A stretch of 64,000 bases of DNA from an uncultured Collinsella sp. (lineage in GTDB: Bacteria > Actinomycetota > Coriobacteriia > Coriobacteriales > Coriobacteriaceae). Location of the stretch: positions 1 to 64,000 of the forward strand of contig CAAFQK010000024.1 in NCBI GenBank assembly GCA_900765115.1, given 5' to 3'. This document shows positions 53,054 through 60,484 of this stretch, piece by piece (position 1 is the first letter of the stretch; each line of letters begins with the position of its first letter). The notes under the pieces were generated by a model, which saw only the letters and a program-made list of their open reading frames with translations, was not told the DNA's origin and searched no databases. A program made the position numbers and the translations under genes.

Positions 53054-53302
53054 TCAATATCTCATCGCGACCTCGCGGCGCATGGCCATGATCTCATCGT
53101 GCGCCGGGCCCGTGGGCGCCAGGTAACGGTCGACCTTGTCGCTCTTCGGCCTGGCGCCCCTGCGCCTAGCCTCCTTCGCGCGGTCCTGCTCGTGCTTTCG
53201 CCGGCAGTCCTCCGAGCAGTACTTGGCCTTCGGCGCCTGCGGGATGAAGATCCTCCCGCAGACCGCGCAGCTCCTCTCCTGCACGTCCCACATCACGGTC
53301 AT
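53054..53302 (-). CDS. Small zinc-finger phage protein
   Basis: 82 residues from ATG 53302 (MTVMWDVQERSCAVCG), eight bases after GGAGG. Cys pattern C-x2-C...C-x3-C (CAVCGRIFIP, YCSEDCRRKH) with a basic C-terminal helix. Likely nucleic-acid binding; similar to host DUF2116-type zinc ribbons. Confidence 0.65.
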   Translation of the reverse strand: MTVMWDVQERSCAVCGRIFIPQAPKAKYCSEDCRRKHEQDRAKEARRRGARPKSDKVDRYLAPTGPAHDEIMAMRREVAMRY

Positions 53303-53403
53303 CTCATCGACCTCCTGCACCTGCAGGCGCGGCGCGCCTCGATGCTCTTGCGCACGCGGCGGTTCTCGACGAGAATCCGCCGCAGCTTCTCAAACAACCT
53401 CAT
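53299..53403 (-). CDS. Arg-rich 34-residue peptide
   Basis: ATG 53403 follows GAGGAGGGC; product MRLFEKLRRILVENRRVRKS and a Cys/Arg-rich end. It overlaps the next gene start by 4 bp. Good ribosome site and coupling favour a real gene, but the size leaves doubt. Confidence 0.4.
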   Translation of the reverse strand: MRLFEKLRRILVENRRVRKSIEARRACRCRRSMR

Positions 53404-53612
53404 TGCCTAGCCCTCCTCGACCTCTTGAGCGCGCGGGCCCGGTCGCGCTCTAGCGCCCGCGCCCTCCGCTCCGTCTCCCCGATCTGCGACGCCGTCACCC
53501 GCGGCGCGTCTGCCCGACCGTGCGCGAGCGCCCGGCGCGCGGGACCCGTCACCAGATCGGGCGCCGCGCGCCAGGCGGTCGCGCGGAACAGCTCGACCGC
53601 CGAGCTGATCAC
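53400..53612 (-). CDS. Small basic phage protein
   Basis: 70 residues from GTG 53612, overlapping the upstream stop (GTGA). Begins VISSAVELFRATAWRAAPDL and ends in an Arg/Ala-rich helix (ERRARALERDRARALKRSRR). No family recognised; likely DNA binding by charge. Confidence 0.5.
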   Translation of the reverse strand: MISSAVELFRATAWRAAPDLVTGPARRALAHGRADAPRVTASQIGETERRARALERDRARALKRSRRARQ

Positions 53613-53824
53613 CGGCTGTTCCAGCTGTCCGCGAGCATGGCCACCGCCTGGCGGAACGGCGGCAGGTCCATGCTTCCCCACGCGATGCTGTTCGACATCC
53701 CGCAGGCGGGGCATTTCACGCTCATCACGTTGGGCTTGGTCAGGGAACGCTCGCGCACGTCCTCCATCTTGGGCTCGACCCCGCACCGGGGGCACGCCTT
53801 GAACTTGACATCGTTAAAGGTCAT
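53609..53824 (-). CDS. Lar-like zinc-ribbon protein (restriction alleviation family)
   Basis: 71 residues from ATG 53824 after CAGGAGAGTT. It has CPRCGVEPKMEDV, SVKCPACGMSNSI and the ending DSWNSR, which follow the Lar family pattern (two CxxC knuckles and a W-N-x-R terminus). Lar of the Rac prophage eases type I restriction; many phage relatives exist with no test of function. Confidence 0.68.
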   Translation of the reverse strand: MTFNDVKFKACPRCGVEPKMEDVRERSLTKPNVMSVKCPACGMSNSIAWGSMDLPPFRQAVAMLADSWNSR

Positions 53825-54314
53825 AACTCTCTCCTGTCTCGTTGAACACATCCCACGTCGTTCGCCACCTCGAGTACGAGTCCATCAGCATCGCCCAGAG
53901 CAGGCAGAGTGTCGAATCTTCCCTCAGGCTCTTCGCGGCTTGCATCCGAAGGTCGTACGTAAGCCGCAGGGCGCCGCCGTTGTCGGGGCAGTAGACCTGC
54001 ACGCCAAACGGCAGGAGACGCTCATCGTACAGCTCGTGTGCGAGGTCCCGGGGACACACGAGCCAGTTCTCGTCGCCGAGGAACGTGAGGCCGTGGCCAC
54101 TCTTGAAGTCCGCCATGCACGACTTGACCTCGACGAATACGAATTTCCCGTGCTCGAGCGCCGCATTCCGCCCTCCACTGCCCGGAGAGAACGCCACGAA
54201 GTCGACCCTATGGTCGGGATCGACCCAGACCTCCTGCGCGACGATGGCGAACTGCCTGCGGAGCTTCTTGGCCACCTTCTCGGACAGATCGGCGGTCACG
54301 TCCTTGCGGTTCAT
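53814..54314 (-). CDS. PD-(D/E)XK-type nuclease, MmcB-like
   Basis: 166 residues. HRVDFVAFSPG supplies the Asp, and FVFVEVKSCMADFKSGHG the E-x-K of the PD-(D/E)XK fold, followed by GDENWLVCP, typical of MmcB/VRR-like DNA-repair nucleases. Overlaps the Lar-like gene by 11 bp. Possible roles are recombination, repair or degrading host DNA. Confidence 0.7.
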   Translation of the reverse strand: MNRKDVTADLSEKVAKKLRRQFAIVAQEVWVDPDHRVDFVAFSPGSGGRNAALEHGKFVFVEVKSCMADFKSGHGLTFLGDENWLVCPRDLAHELYDERLLPFGVQVYCPDNGGALRLTYDLRMQAAKSLREDSTLCLLWAMLMDSYSRWRTTWDVFNETGESYDL

Positions 54315-54541
54315 TTGTCCTCACACCCATTACTTTCCAGAAACCAGGGCACGAGCGTGCCGACCATGGCGACGGTCTCCAGCGCAGTCATCGTGGTTGC
54401 GATGCTGTGGCAGAAGCAGAGGACTTCCTCGTCATCGATCTCGTCCACATCCTTGTCCCCGATCGCATTCAGCATGTCTTGAGCGTCCTCGGCGATCTCG
54501 TTGAGCAGATATGCCTTCAAATCCTTATAGCTCTCGTTCAC
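54311..54541 (-). CDS. Small acidic helical phage protein
   Basis: 76 residues, MNESYKDLKAYLLNEIAEDA, with an acidic middle and CFCHSIATTMTALETVAMVG. 4-bp overlap with the nuclease gene. No family recognised. Confidence 0.55.
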   Translation of the reverse strand: MNESYKDLKAYLLNEIAEDAQDMLNAIGDKDVDEIDDEEVLCFCHSIATTMTALETVAMVGTLVPWFLESNGCEDK

Positions 54542-54785
54542 TTAAAGCTCCTCTCGTGCTCCAATCCTTCTCGATATCCTTCTCCTCCGCGACCATGATC
54601 AGCGCCTTGTTGAGGCATCGCCTCGCCTGGCGCAGCTCGTCGCAGATGTCGCAGCTCGTCGCGACATGTCGCACTCCTGTCGCAGCATGTCGCAGCCGGT
54701 CGCGCTCCCTGAGCGACCTCTTCGCGTCCTCGAGCCTGCCGACGGCGAGGTCGATCCAGTCGGCAGGTCCGCACCTGTAGCTCAC
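54525..54785 (-). CDS. Small helical phage protein
   Basis: 86 residues, MSYRCGPADWIDLAVGRLED, then an Arg-rich section coded by the GTCGC repeat array, and ALIMVAEEKDIEKDW. Overlaps neighbours by 17 and 4 bp. The repeat-coded part (HAATGVRHVATSCDICDE) may be shaped by DNA-level selection. Confidence 0.5.
   Translation of the reverse strand: MSYRCGPADWIDLAVGRLEDAKRSLRERDRLRHAATGVRHVATSCDICDELRQARRCLNKALIMVAEEKDIEKDWSTRGALSEREL
54639..54703. repeat. Seven GTCGC motifs at about 10-bp spacing
   Basis: GTCGC begins at 54639, 54648, 54658, 54668, 54679, 54689 and 54699, that is spacings 9, 10, 10, 11, 10 and 10 bp; most copies read TGTCGCA. The array lies inside a small gene near replication genes. 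It could be an origin iteron set. Confidence 0.65.
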
Positions 54786-55117
54786 CGCGACTCACCTCTC
54801 ACGCCGAAGATGTCGGCGAGGATGTCGCCCGGCGTGGCCATGAACGGCTCGGTGCTGATCGGCTCGTGCTGCACCTCGAGGTAGTTCGGGTAGCCGATGG
54901 TCACGCCCGTGGGCTCGCGCCCGGGCAGGCACTGGTAGCCCCAAATCACGCTCACCCTGTGCTCGTCGAGGATGGTCTCGGTGCGCTCAACGCGCAGCCT
55001 GTAGCCGCCCACCCTCTCGGTGTCGTACGTGTCGTCGGCCCAGGGAATCCGGTGCCTGTCGAGGGCGTCTCGGTAGGCCCTCATCACCGCTGAGATCTCT
55101 GCCAAAACTTCTCTCAC
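54782..55117 (-). CDS. Phage protein of unknown function
   Basis: About 111 residues if started at GTG 55117; a later ATG (MRAYRDALDRHRIPW) is an alternative. Contains GGYRLRVERTETILDEHRVS and YPNYLEVQHEPISTEPFMAT. Followed by 4-bp overlap to the next gene. No family recognised. Confidence 0.5.
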   Translation of the reverse strand: MREVLAEISAVMRAYRDALDRHRIPWADDTYDTERVGGYRLRVERTETILDEHRVSVIWGYQCLPGREPTGVTIGYPNYLEVQHEPISTEPFMATPGDILADIFGVRGESR

Positions 55118-55134
55118 TCTCCTTCTCAAAAGAA

Positions 55135-55470
55135 TTAGGTGTTCTTTGCGCCGGGGGCTTCCCCGACGGCGCCGTTTCCACTGCCTAGCGGCGGGAACCC
55201 CATCGCCTGCTGGCCCAGCTGCCCCGCCGCCGTTGGCACACCTTTGGCATACCTCCAGCTCGGCTCCTCGCCCCTCGCGATGGCGGCGATGTCCATCCGC
55301 AGGTCCTCCTTGGCGCGCTTGCGGGCACGGTACTCGTCGAGCTTCTGCTTCTTGGCCAGGCGCGCGCCCTCGTCGGCGCTGATGACGTTGGCCATGTAGA
55401 TCCGCGTCACGTCGAGCGGCCGGCCGGCGGCGGGGTCGAAGCCGTCGAGCATCTCCCTGAGGGTAATCAT
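55135..55470 (-). CDS. Phage protein of unknown function
   Basis: 111 residues, MITLREMLDGFDPAAGRPLD, with a basic helical centre (RLAKKQKLDEYRARKRAKED) and Gly/Pro-rich end. It overlaps the replication-organiser-like gene by 4 bp, suggesting a partner role such as helicase loading; unproven. Confidence 0.5.
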   Translation of the reverse strand: MITLREMLDGFDPAAGRPLDVTRIYMANVISADEGARLAKKQKLDEYRARKRAKEDLRMDIAAIARGEEPSWRYAKGVPTAAGQLGQQAMGFPPLGSGNGAVGEAPGAKNT

Positions 55471-56126
55471 GCCGACTCACCCAGCTCCCGCTCGAGGGCG
55501 GCGATGACGTCGTCCTCGGTCTCGGCGGGCTTCCACAGCGCCGCGCGATCGACCTCCTGGGAGGTCTGCCCGCCGCGGGCCTTGAGGTCGGCATCGAAGC
55601 CGACCTGCTTGCGGCTCCAGTTGCGGGCGAGCGCCCACACGTCGGTCACGGGCAGGCCGCTCGGCAGCGTCCAGCCCTGCGCGGCGTAGTGGTCGAAGAA
55701 CTGGCGGGCGTCGCCCCGGAGGCAGTTGGCGGCGAAGTACGCCTCCACGTCCTCGGCCGACGGGGGCTCGAAATCATCGTGCGCTTGGCGGGCCGCGCTA
55801 TAACCCGCAAGGGTTATCTCCTTCTCCTTCTCTTTCTGTTGGCAACCCTGTCGGCTACTCCCCTGCGTGCTGGCTTGGCTACCCCCTTGGCTACCCCCTT
55901 GGCTACCGGCATTGGCTGCCCTCCTGAGACCCCCAAGGCTGCCGTTGACCATGGCGTCGATGCGGCCCCTTGCGAAGGTGAACGCCGCCATGGTCGTCGG
56001 CTTCAGCTTGGGCTCGACGCCCTCGTAGCCGTAGCGCAGCATCGCCCAGGCGAGCGCCATGCCCTCCCTGTCGCCCAGGGCGCGGCAGCCCTCGTAGAAG
56101 TCCCTGTTGAAGTTGAAGTTATTCAT
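55467..56126 (-). CDS. Phage replisome organiser-like protein
   Basis: 219 residues from ATG 56126 after AGGTGATACGG. The N-terminal 70 residues (NFNRDFYEGCRALGDREGMA, LKPTTMAAFTFARGRIDAMV) are of DUF6291 type; then a GSQGGSQGGSQ linker and a C-terminal domain with FEPPSAEDVEAYFAANCLRG and QFFDHYAAQGWTLPSGLPVT, usual in phage replication initiators. No ATPase motif. Confidence 0.65.
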   Translation of the reverse strand: MNNFNFNRDFYEGCRALGDREGMALAWAMLRYGYEGVEPKLKPTTMAAFTFARGRIDAMVNGSLGGLRRAANAGSQGGSQGGSQASTQGSSRQGCQQKEKEKEITLAGYSAARQAHDDFEPPSAEDVEAYFAANCLRGDARQFFDHYAAQGWTLPSGLPVTDVWALARNWSRKQVGFDADLKARGGQTSQEVDRAALWKPAETEDDVIAALERELGESA

Positions 56127-57312
56127 CCGTATCACCTCCGCAGATCGAATCGGTAAAGGCCGCGGCGGCGGCCTGGTCTCGGCCCGGCATGACCGAACCG
56201 TAGGTCTCGAGCGTCGTCTTGACGTCGGCGTGCCCCAGGCGCTCCTGGATGGTCCTCATGTCGAACCCGTTCATGAGCAGCCACGTGGCGTGCGTGTGGC
56301 GCAGCGTGTGGAACGTCGTCTCCGGCGGCAGACCCAGCTCCCGCGCGAGCGCCTTAAAGCGCTGCGTGACGGTCGACGGGCGCGCGAGCGTGCCGGCGGG
56401 GCTGAACGTCACCACGGGCGCCGCAGGGCCCTTGCGCGCGAGCCACGTGCCCTGCCACTCCAGGTGGCGCTCCAGCCGAGCCTCGACGGCCGGCGCGAGA
56501 GCAACGTTGCGCGGCCGCCTGCCCTTGGTGTACGCCTGCCGGTGCAGATCGGGCTTCTCGACCGCCTGCCCAGCCACGTGAAGATCGTGCAGCGCGTGGC
56601 GCCAGTCGCGGCGCTGCAGCCCGCAGACCTCCCCGACCCGCATGCCCGTGTTGAGGGCCAGGTAGGCCGCCATGGCCTCGGTGCGTCGAGCGATGTTGGC
56701 ACCAGACGCCAATCGCGAGGACATGGCGGAGGCGAGCGCGCGGGACAGCTCGTCCACGTCGCATTCGGACAGGGCGAACGGCTCCGAAGGCGGCGCGGAC
56801 GGCGCGGGGACGTCGAGCATGATGTCGCGCCCCAGCGCCGCCCACCACGAGCGGTAGGCACCCTTGAGGAGCGCGTGCATCTTGAGCAGCGTCTTGGGCG
56901 ACAGCCCCTTGCCGCTCCTGGGGGCGAGCAGCATGCGGTACGCCGCCGACACGTCCCAGGGCTCAATCTGGTCGTAGGGCAGACGCCCGATGGTCGGCTC
57001 CACCATCGTCCTGACCACGCTGCGGTACGTGGCCACCGAGTTGTCGGACAGGCCGTTGACGGGGTCGGAGATGTACGTCTCGAGCATTGAGGACAGGCGC
57101 TTGGAGCTGTCCCGTGCGGAGGAAGGGTCGAACGTGGCCGCCCACCTGTCGCACTCCGCCTGGGCCTGCTCGCGCGTCAGCTCCGCGTCCCACGACCTGT
57201 ACGGCCTGATCCGCCTGCCGGTCACGCGGTCGGTGCCCATGTAGGGGCGGGCGAACCAGCGGCCGTCAGCCCCGCGCTGCACGACCGCCCGGCGCTCGTT
57301 AGAAGTCGGCAT
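56119..57312 (-). CDS. Tyrosine recombinase (second integrase)
   Basis: 397 residues from ATG 57312 (MPTSNERRAVVQRGADGRWF). It has an arm-binding domain (GRWFARPYMGTD), a core-binding SAM-like domain (SMLETYISDPVNGLSDNSVA) and catalytic residues: Arg in LNTGMRVGEVCGL, H-x-x-R in TFHTLRHTHATWLL, His in ERLGHADVKTT and the nucleophile Tyr in LETYGSV. It lies inside the early operon, overlapped by genes on both sides, unlike the integrase at the prophage edge. Confidence 0.88.
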   Translation of the reverse strand: MPTSNERRAVVQRGADGRWFARPYMGTDRVTGRRIRPYRSWDAELTREQAQAECDRWAATFDPSSARDSSKRLSSMLETYISDPVNGLSDNSVATYRSVVRTMVEPTIGRLPYDQIEPWDVSAAYRMLLAPRSGKGLSPKTLLKMHALLKGAYRSWWAALGRDIMLDVPAPSAPPSEPFALSECDVDELSRALASAMSSRLASGANIARRTEAMAAYLALNTGMRVGEVCGLQRRDWRHALHDLHVAGQAVEKPDLHRQAYTKGRRPRNVALAPAVEARLERHLEWQGTWLARKGPAAPVVTFSPAGTLARPSTVTQRFKALARELGLPPETTFHTLRHTHATWLLMNGFDMRTIQERLGHADVKTTLETYGSVMPGRDQAAAAAFTDSICGGDTDE

Positions 57313-57655
57313 CGATGCCCAGCCCCGCCGCCATGTCGCGGATCTCCCTGCGCGCGTCCGGGTCGATGGTCTGGACGCTGTCGGCGTGCCCATGGGGGTC
57401 GGCGTTGAGCACGGCTGCAAGTATGAGCTTGCGCGCGAGCCCGTACGGAATGCCAACCTGGCGGAGGGCCTCAATGATCGTGTCGATACCCGCGGCGGCG
57501 AGCGTGGCGATATCGCGGGGGCTTGACGCACCCACGAAACACGCGTCCACGCTGCTGTCCCCGCTGACGGTCGTGACCGTCGCGCAGCGGCAATCGAACG
57601 AGCGGACCTCGCCGCAGGCCTCCACCGTCACCCTGACCTTCTCCTCGCTACTCAT
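57299..57655 (-). CDS. Phage protein of unknown function
   Basis: 118 residues from ATG 57655 (MSSEEKVRVTVEACGEVRSF), overlapping the ParB-like gene by 8 bp and the recombinase by 14 bp. Contains VGASSPRDIATLAAAGIDTI and PYGLARKLILAAVLNADPHG. No family recognised. Confidence 0.55.
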   Translation of the reverse strand: MSSEEKVRVTVEACGEVRSFDCRCATVTTVSGDSSVDACFVGASSPRDIATLAAAGIDTIIEALRQVGIPYGLARKLILAAVLNADPHGHADSVQTIDPDARREIRDMAAGLGIDADF

Positions 57656-58898
57656 CCTTCTCCTCCTTGAAACTCGCCTGAACCCTCTCCATGAGCCACA
57701 CATCCTCCTCGCCGGGCTCGAAGCCCACGGAGCAGAAGATGTCATAGTGGTCGAGCCACGCCTCCGCGTCGTCGCCGCCCCAGCGGTTGTTGAGCTGGGC
57801 CATGTCCTTGGCCGCCGCCATGAGCCAGCAGCCGGCCTCGTACTCGCTGGGCCTGCACGCCTTGAGGTTGCGGGCGAACTCGTCTCGCACGAGCCCGAAA
57901 CGCTCCTCGTTCTCGGGGTGGCTGTCGCCGCCCATCGCCACGAGCAGCGCGGGCGGGTCCCCACGGTCAGCGCACACGCACGCCATGAGGTCCTTGGACA
58001 TGGCAAAGGCGCCGGACGCCACGAAGCCGATCTGGCTCCTGTACAGCTCCTCGAGTGCTGCCTTCTCGCGCGCGGCCTCCTGCTCGGCCCGGATCTCCTC
58101 CTCGGTCTTCTCGGGCTCGGCGCCCGAGCCGTCATCGGGCTCGTAGATGTTCCAGTAGCCGCCCGACGACACGGCCACGGTGCCGGCGGCGATATCCATC
58201 CCCTCGAGTTTCTCAGCGACGCCGCCCAGGTCGACCCAGGCAACGTAGTTGAAACCCTCGGGCTTCTCCCTCACGACCGGGATGCCAGCGTCCCCGAAGG
58301 CGTCGTAGTCCTCGGCCTTGGCCTCCTCGCGCTCGACGCGGCGGCGGATGCTGTCGGCCTTGCCCGCCCAGCCCTCGCCTGCCGCCAGCACGGCCTCGAT
58401 ATCCTTCTCGTCCTCGAAGGCGCTCGCGGCCTCCAGCTGGTCGAGCGTCACCTGGCGACCCTCAATACTCCCGCGCAGCCTGCGCGCCGCGCGGATCTGC
58501 CCGGCGGTGGCCCGGCTCGCGCGCTCGATGCGCTGCTCGTCGATGCCCAGCACGAGCATCTGCTGCACGCCGCGTGCGCGCTCGGCCTCGGTCAGCTGGC
58601 GCTTGTCGTCGGTGGCGAGCATGGCCACGAGCTCGTTGGCCTCGTCCATGCTCTCCGCCACCAGCGCGGACACCTCGCGGCCCTCGCCGTAGATGGACGA
58701 CAGCGCGCGGTAGCGGCGCTCGCCGTCCACGATTCGGTAGACGTTGCCGTCCGCCACGACCACGGGCGGATTCAGCGGCTCGCCGCCGGTCGCCTCGATG
58801 CTGCGGGCCAGGGCGCCGATGTCGCCGAAGTCCTCGCGCGGGTTCTGCCCGCTCGGACGGATGTCGCCCAGGCGCACGGACCTCTTCTCAAACTGCAT
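57648..58898 (-). CDS. ParB/Spo0J-like protein
   Basis: 416 residues, MQFEKRSVRLGDIRPSGQNP, then REDFGDIGALARSIEATGGE, VYRIVDGERRYRALSSIYGE and ATDDKRQLTEAERARGVQQM: a ParB N-terminal domain with the GERRYR box and a helix-turn-helix. The C-terminal 200 residues are specific, with an acidic region. It may act in plasmid-like maintenance, or as a phage replication or recombination factor. No ParA partner is present. Confidence 0.82.
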   Translation of the reverse strand: MQFEKRSVRLGDIRPSGQNPREDFGDIGALARSIEATGGEPLNPPVVVADGNVYRIVDGERRYRALSSIYGEGREVSALVAESMDEANELVAMLATDDKRQLTEAERARGVQQMLVLGIDEQRIERASRATAGQIRAARRLRGSIEGRQVTLDQLEAASAFEDEKDIEAVLAAGEGWAGKADSIRRRVEREEAKAEDYDAFGDAGIPVVREKPEGFNYVAWVDLGGVAEKLEGMDIAAGTVAVSSGGYWNIYEPDDGSGAEPEKTEEEIRAEQEAAREKAALEELYRSQIGFVASGAFAMSKDLMACVCADRGDPPALLVAMGGDSHPENEERFGLVRDEFARNLKACRPSEYEAGCWLMAAAKDMAQLNNRWGGDDAEAWLDHYDIFCSVGFEPGEEDVWLMERVQASFKEEKDE

Positions 58899-58908
58899 AT
58901 CAAACCTC

Positions 58909-59067
58909 CTAGTAGTACATCCCGCTCGGCGCGGTCCCCTCGATGGCGCCCGCGACGGCGATCAGGCCGATGAGGGCCACGGCGCACACCACGCTGCGCA
59001 CACGCTCGGGAAGCGAGTCCCACCACTCGCCGAGTCTGCAGCCGGCATCCCAGATAAGGTCGCCCAT
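58909..59067 (-). CDS. 52-residue membrane protein
   Basis: Starts at ATG 59067, overlapping the stop of the excisionase-like gene. MGDLIWDAGCRLGEWWDSLP is followed by a transmembrane helix (VVCAVALIGLIAVAGAIEGT). Function unknown. Confidence 0.6.
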   Translation of the reverse strand: MGDLIWDAGCRLGEWWDSLPERVRSVVCAVALIGLIAVAGAIEGTAPSGMYY

Positions 59068-59297
59068 CACGCCACCCGCCTCGGACGGCGAGCGGGCACG
59101 CAGTCGGGCGAGGGCAGCGCCTGCTTGGCGCCACGCGCCTTGATGGCGGCGTCGATGTCCTCGCTGCTCACCACCTCGCGCGAGCTGTTGGGGTTGAGCG
59201 ACGGGTAGCGCGGGATCTCGCCCTGCATGACCATCGCGCGGAACGTTGTGCTGTCGCAGCAGGCGTACCTCGCGCCCTTGGCTATAGACATCCACAT
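59067..59297 (-). CDS. Excisionase/AlpA-like small DNA-binding protein
   Basis: 76 residues from ATG 59297 after AAAGGAGAAGGCC. GARYACCDSTTFRAMVMQGE IPRYP and REVVSSEDIDAAIKARG follow the winged-helix pattern of excisionase-family proteins. It could direct excision or regulate the neighbouring genes. Confidence 0.6.
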   Translation of the reverse strand: MWMSIAKGARYACCDSTTFRAMVMQGEIPRYPSLNPNSSREVVSSEDIDAAIKARGAKQALPSPDCVPARRPRRVA

Positions 59298-59520
59298 GGC
59301 CTTCTCCTTTCATTCGTATGAGCCAATCCCTTGCCGGAGGGCCGCACCAAGAGGCGCAGCCGGAGGGCGCTCCCCCGCCAAAGGGAGCGGTGCCGCCGCC
59401 CCGCCAAGTCGGCGGCGGCACCATGTGGGCCGGAAGTAGGGAGTCCGGCCCCGTCGCGCCGCGGGCCCCGCGGAATGGGGGCGGTACGGAACCCGTGGCG
59501 CGACGGGGGCGGGCCTGCCG
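59298..59520. other. Structured non-coding segment with two perfect 12-bp hairpins
   Basis: Hairpin 1: GGTGCCGCCGCC (59389-59400) with GGCGGCGGCACC (59411-59422), loop 10. Hairpin 2: CCCCGTCGCGCC (59449-59460) with GGCGCGACGGGG (59497-59508), and further internal pairing. No gene found. It could be an ncRNA, a leader of the excisionase-like gene or a replication/termination element. Confidence 0.6.
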
Positions 59521-59589
59521 TCAGCGGCGCATGAGGCCGAGGCCGACGCCGAACAGGAACGCGAAGGAGAGTGCGAGAATGAAACCCAT
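59521..59589 (-). CDS. 22-residue hydrophobic peptide
   Basis: ATG 59589 follows AGGAGG at ideal spacing. The product, MGFILALSFAFLFGVGLGLM plus RR, is a single transmembrane helix with a basic end. The perfect ribosome site supports translation. It resembles small phage or toxin-like membrane peptides. Confidence 0.5.
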   Translation of the reverse strand: MGFILALSFAFLFGVGLGLMRR

Positions 59590-59616
59590 GGGAACCTCCT
59601 CGGAAGGGAATCGAAG

Positions 59617-60081
59617 ATGAACAAGACGCTCAAAGCCGCGAAGGAGAACATCGACCTGCTGGTCACCATCGCCGGGGCGGTCGGGTTCGGCTCGGTCGCC
59701 GCGATGGCGGAAGACGTGCGCACGATGGTCGCCGAGCACCCTGCCTCGTGCCTCCTCCTGACCGGCGCCGCCGCCATGCTCGGATACGCGACCGCGCGCA
59801 TCGTCGCCGCGAGGAGCGCCTGGGCAAGGCGCCGGAGGATGGACGACCGCCTCTCCGCCGTATTCCTCTGCATGTCGCGGAGGCGAAAGGCGCTCGTGCG
59901 CCAAGCGCTCGACGAGGGCTCCGTCAGCCTCTCCCCGCTCGATGCCGACGCCCTCGCGCTGTGCGAGCTCGGCATCTTCGGGATGCCGCCAGTCGGATCG
60001 GTACTCTCCGCAACCGACTTCTCCGTCCAGCCCGCGGTGATCCGGGCGATTATCAAACACCGCCCCGAGTGGCTCGCCTAG
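59617..60081 (+). CDS. Two-helix membrane protein, possible superinfection-exclusion protein
   Basis: 154 residues from ATG 59617 (GGAAGGGAATCGAAG before it). Two hydrophobic segments at about 15-33 and 42-62, then a cytoplasmic domain of basic helix (ARRRRMDDRLSAVFLCMSRR) and a segment YFSVQPAVIR-like end. Layout is like SieB-type exclusion proteins. It is a plus-strand gene among minus-strand genes, as expected for a lysogeny-expressed moron. Confidence 0.55.
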   Translation: MNKTLKAAKENIDLLVTIAGAVGFGSVAAMAEDVRTMVAEHPASCLLLTGAAAMLGYATARIVAARSAWARRRRMDDRLSAVFLCMSRRRKALVRQALDEGSVSLSPLDADALALCELGIFGMPPVGSVLSATDFSVQPAVIRAIIKHRPEWLA

Positions 60082-60230
60082 CGCGCCCACAGCGACCCGA
60101 CCACCCACGCCGCGATGAACGGCAGCGCGGCCGAGAAGCACACCCGCGCCAGGCCGTAGGCCCCCTGCGCGGTGCAAGCCCACCCCGCGGCGTCCATCAC
60201 GACGGCCGAGGCCAGCAGCGCCCGGGTCAT
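60078..60230 (-). CDS. 50-residue membrane protein
   Basis: ATG 60230 overlaps the stop of the upstream HTH gene (ATGA) with GGAGGAAGAGGA before it. MTRALLASAVVMDAAGWACT and AALPFIAAWVVGSLWAR form one or two hydrophobic helices. It converges with the plus-strand membrane gene, overlapping by 4 bp. Confidence 0.55.
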   Translation of the reverse strand: MTRALLASAVVMDAAGWACTAQGAYGLARVCFSAALPFIAAWVVGSLWAR

Positions 60231-60424
60231 TCCTCTTCCTCCAGATCCTCCATGGGCACGCCCAGCGCCCTCGCGAGCCGCTTGGCCGCCCCGTACTTCG
60301 CGTCGGCTATCCCCCGGCGCTCCCAGTTCCGCACCGTCGTCTCGGTAACGCCCGCCTTCACCGCGAGCTTGAACTGCGAGAGTCCCGCCTTCTTGCGGAG
60401 CCGCCTGATCTCATTCATTTCCAT
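60227..60424 (-). CDS. XRE-family helix-turn-helix regulator
   Basis: 65 residues, MEMNEIRRLRKKAGLSQFKL, then AVKAGVTETTVRNWERRG and ALGVPMEDLEEEE: a single HTH domain of Cro/C1 type. Divergent from the zinc-ribbon gene at 60485 with a palindrome between them. Confidence 0.85.
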   Translation of the reverse strand: MEMNEIRRLRKKAGLSQFKLAVKAGVTETTVRNWERRGIADAKYGAAKRLARALGVPMEDLEEEE

Positions 60425-60437
60425 GTCCCCACGAACC

Positions 60438-60467
60438 CGTAAACTCCTTTACGTTCATCCCTTTACG
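60438..60467. promoter_or_regulatory. Candidate operator between divergent small genes
   Basis: A perfect dyad CGTAAACTCCTTTACG (60438-60453) is followed by another half-site TTTACG at 60462-60467. It sits between the XRE regulator and the zinc-ribbon gene, so it is a likely binding site of the XRE protein. Confidence 0.5.
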
Positions 60468-60484
60468 CAAAAGGAGGTGATTAC

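Noticed and set aside
59310..60183. Minus-strand frames opposite the two-helix membrane gene
   Set aside because: They are Arg/Ala/Gly-rich shadows, cross the hairpin region and lack ribosome sites.
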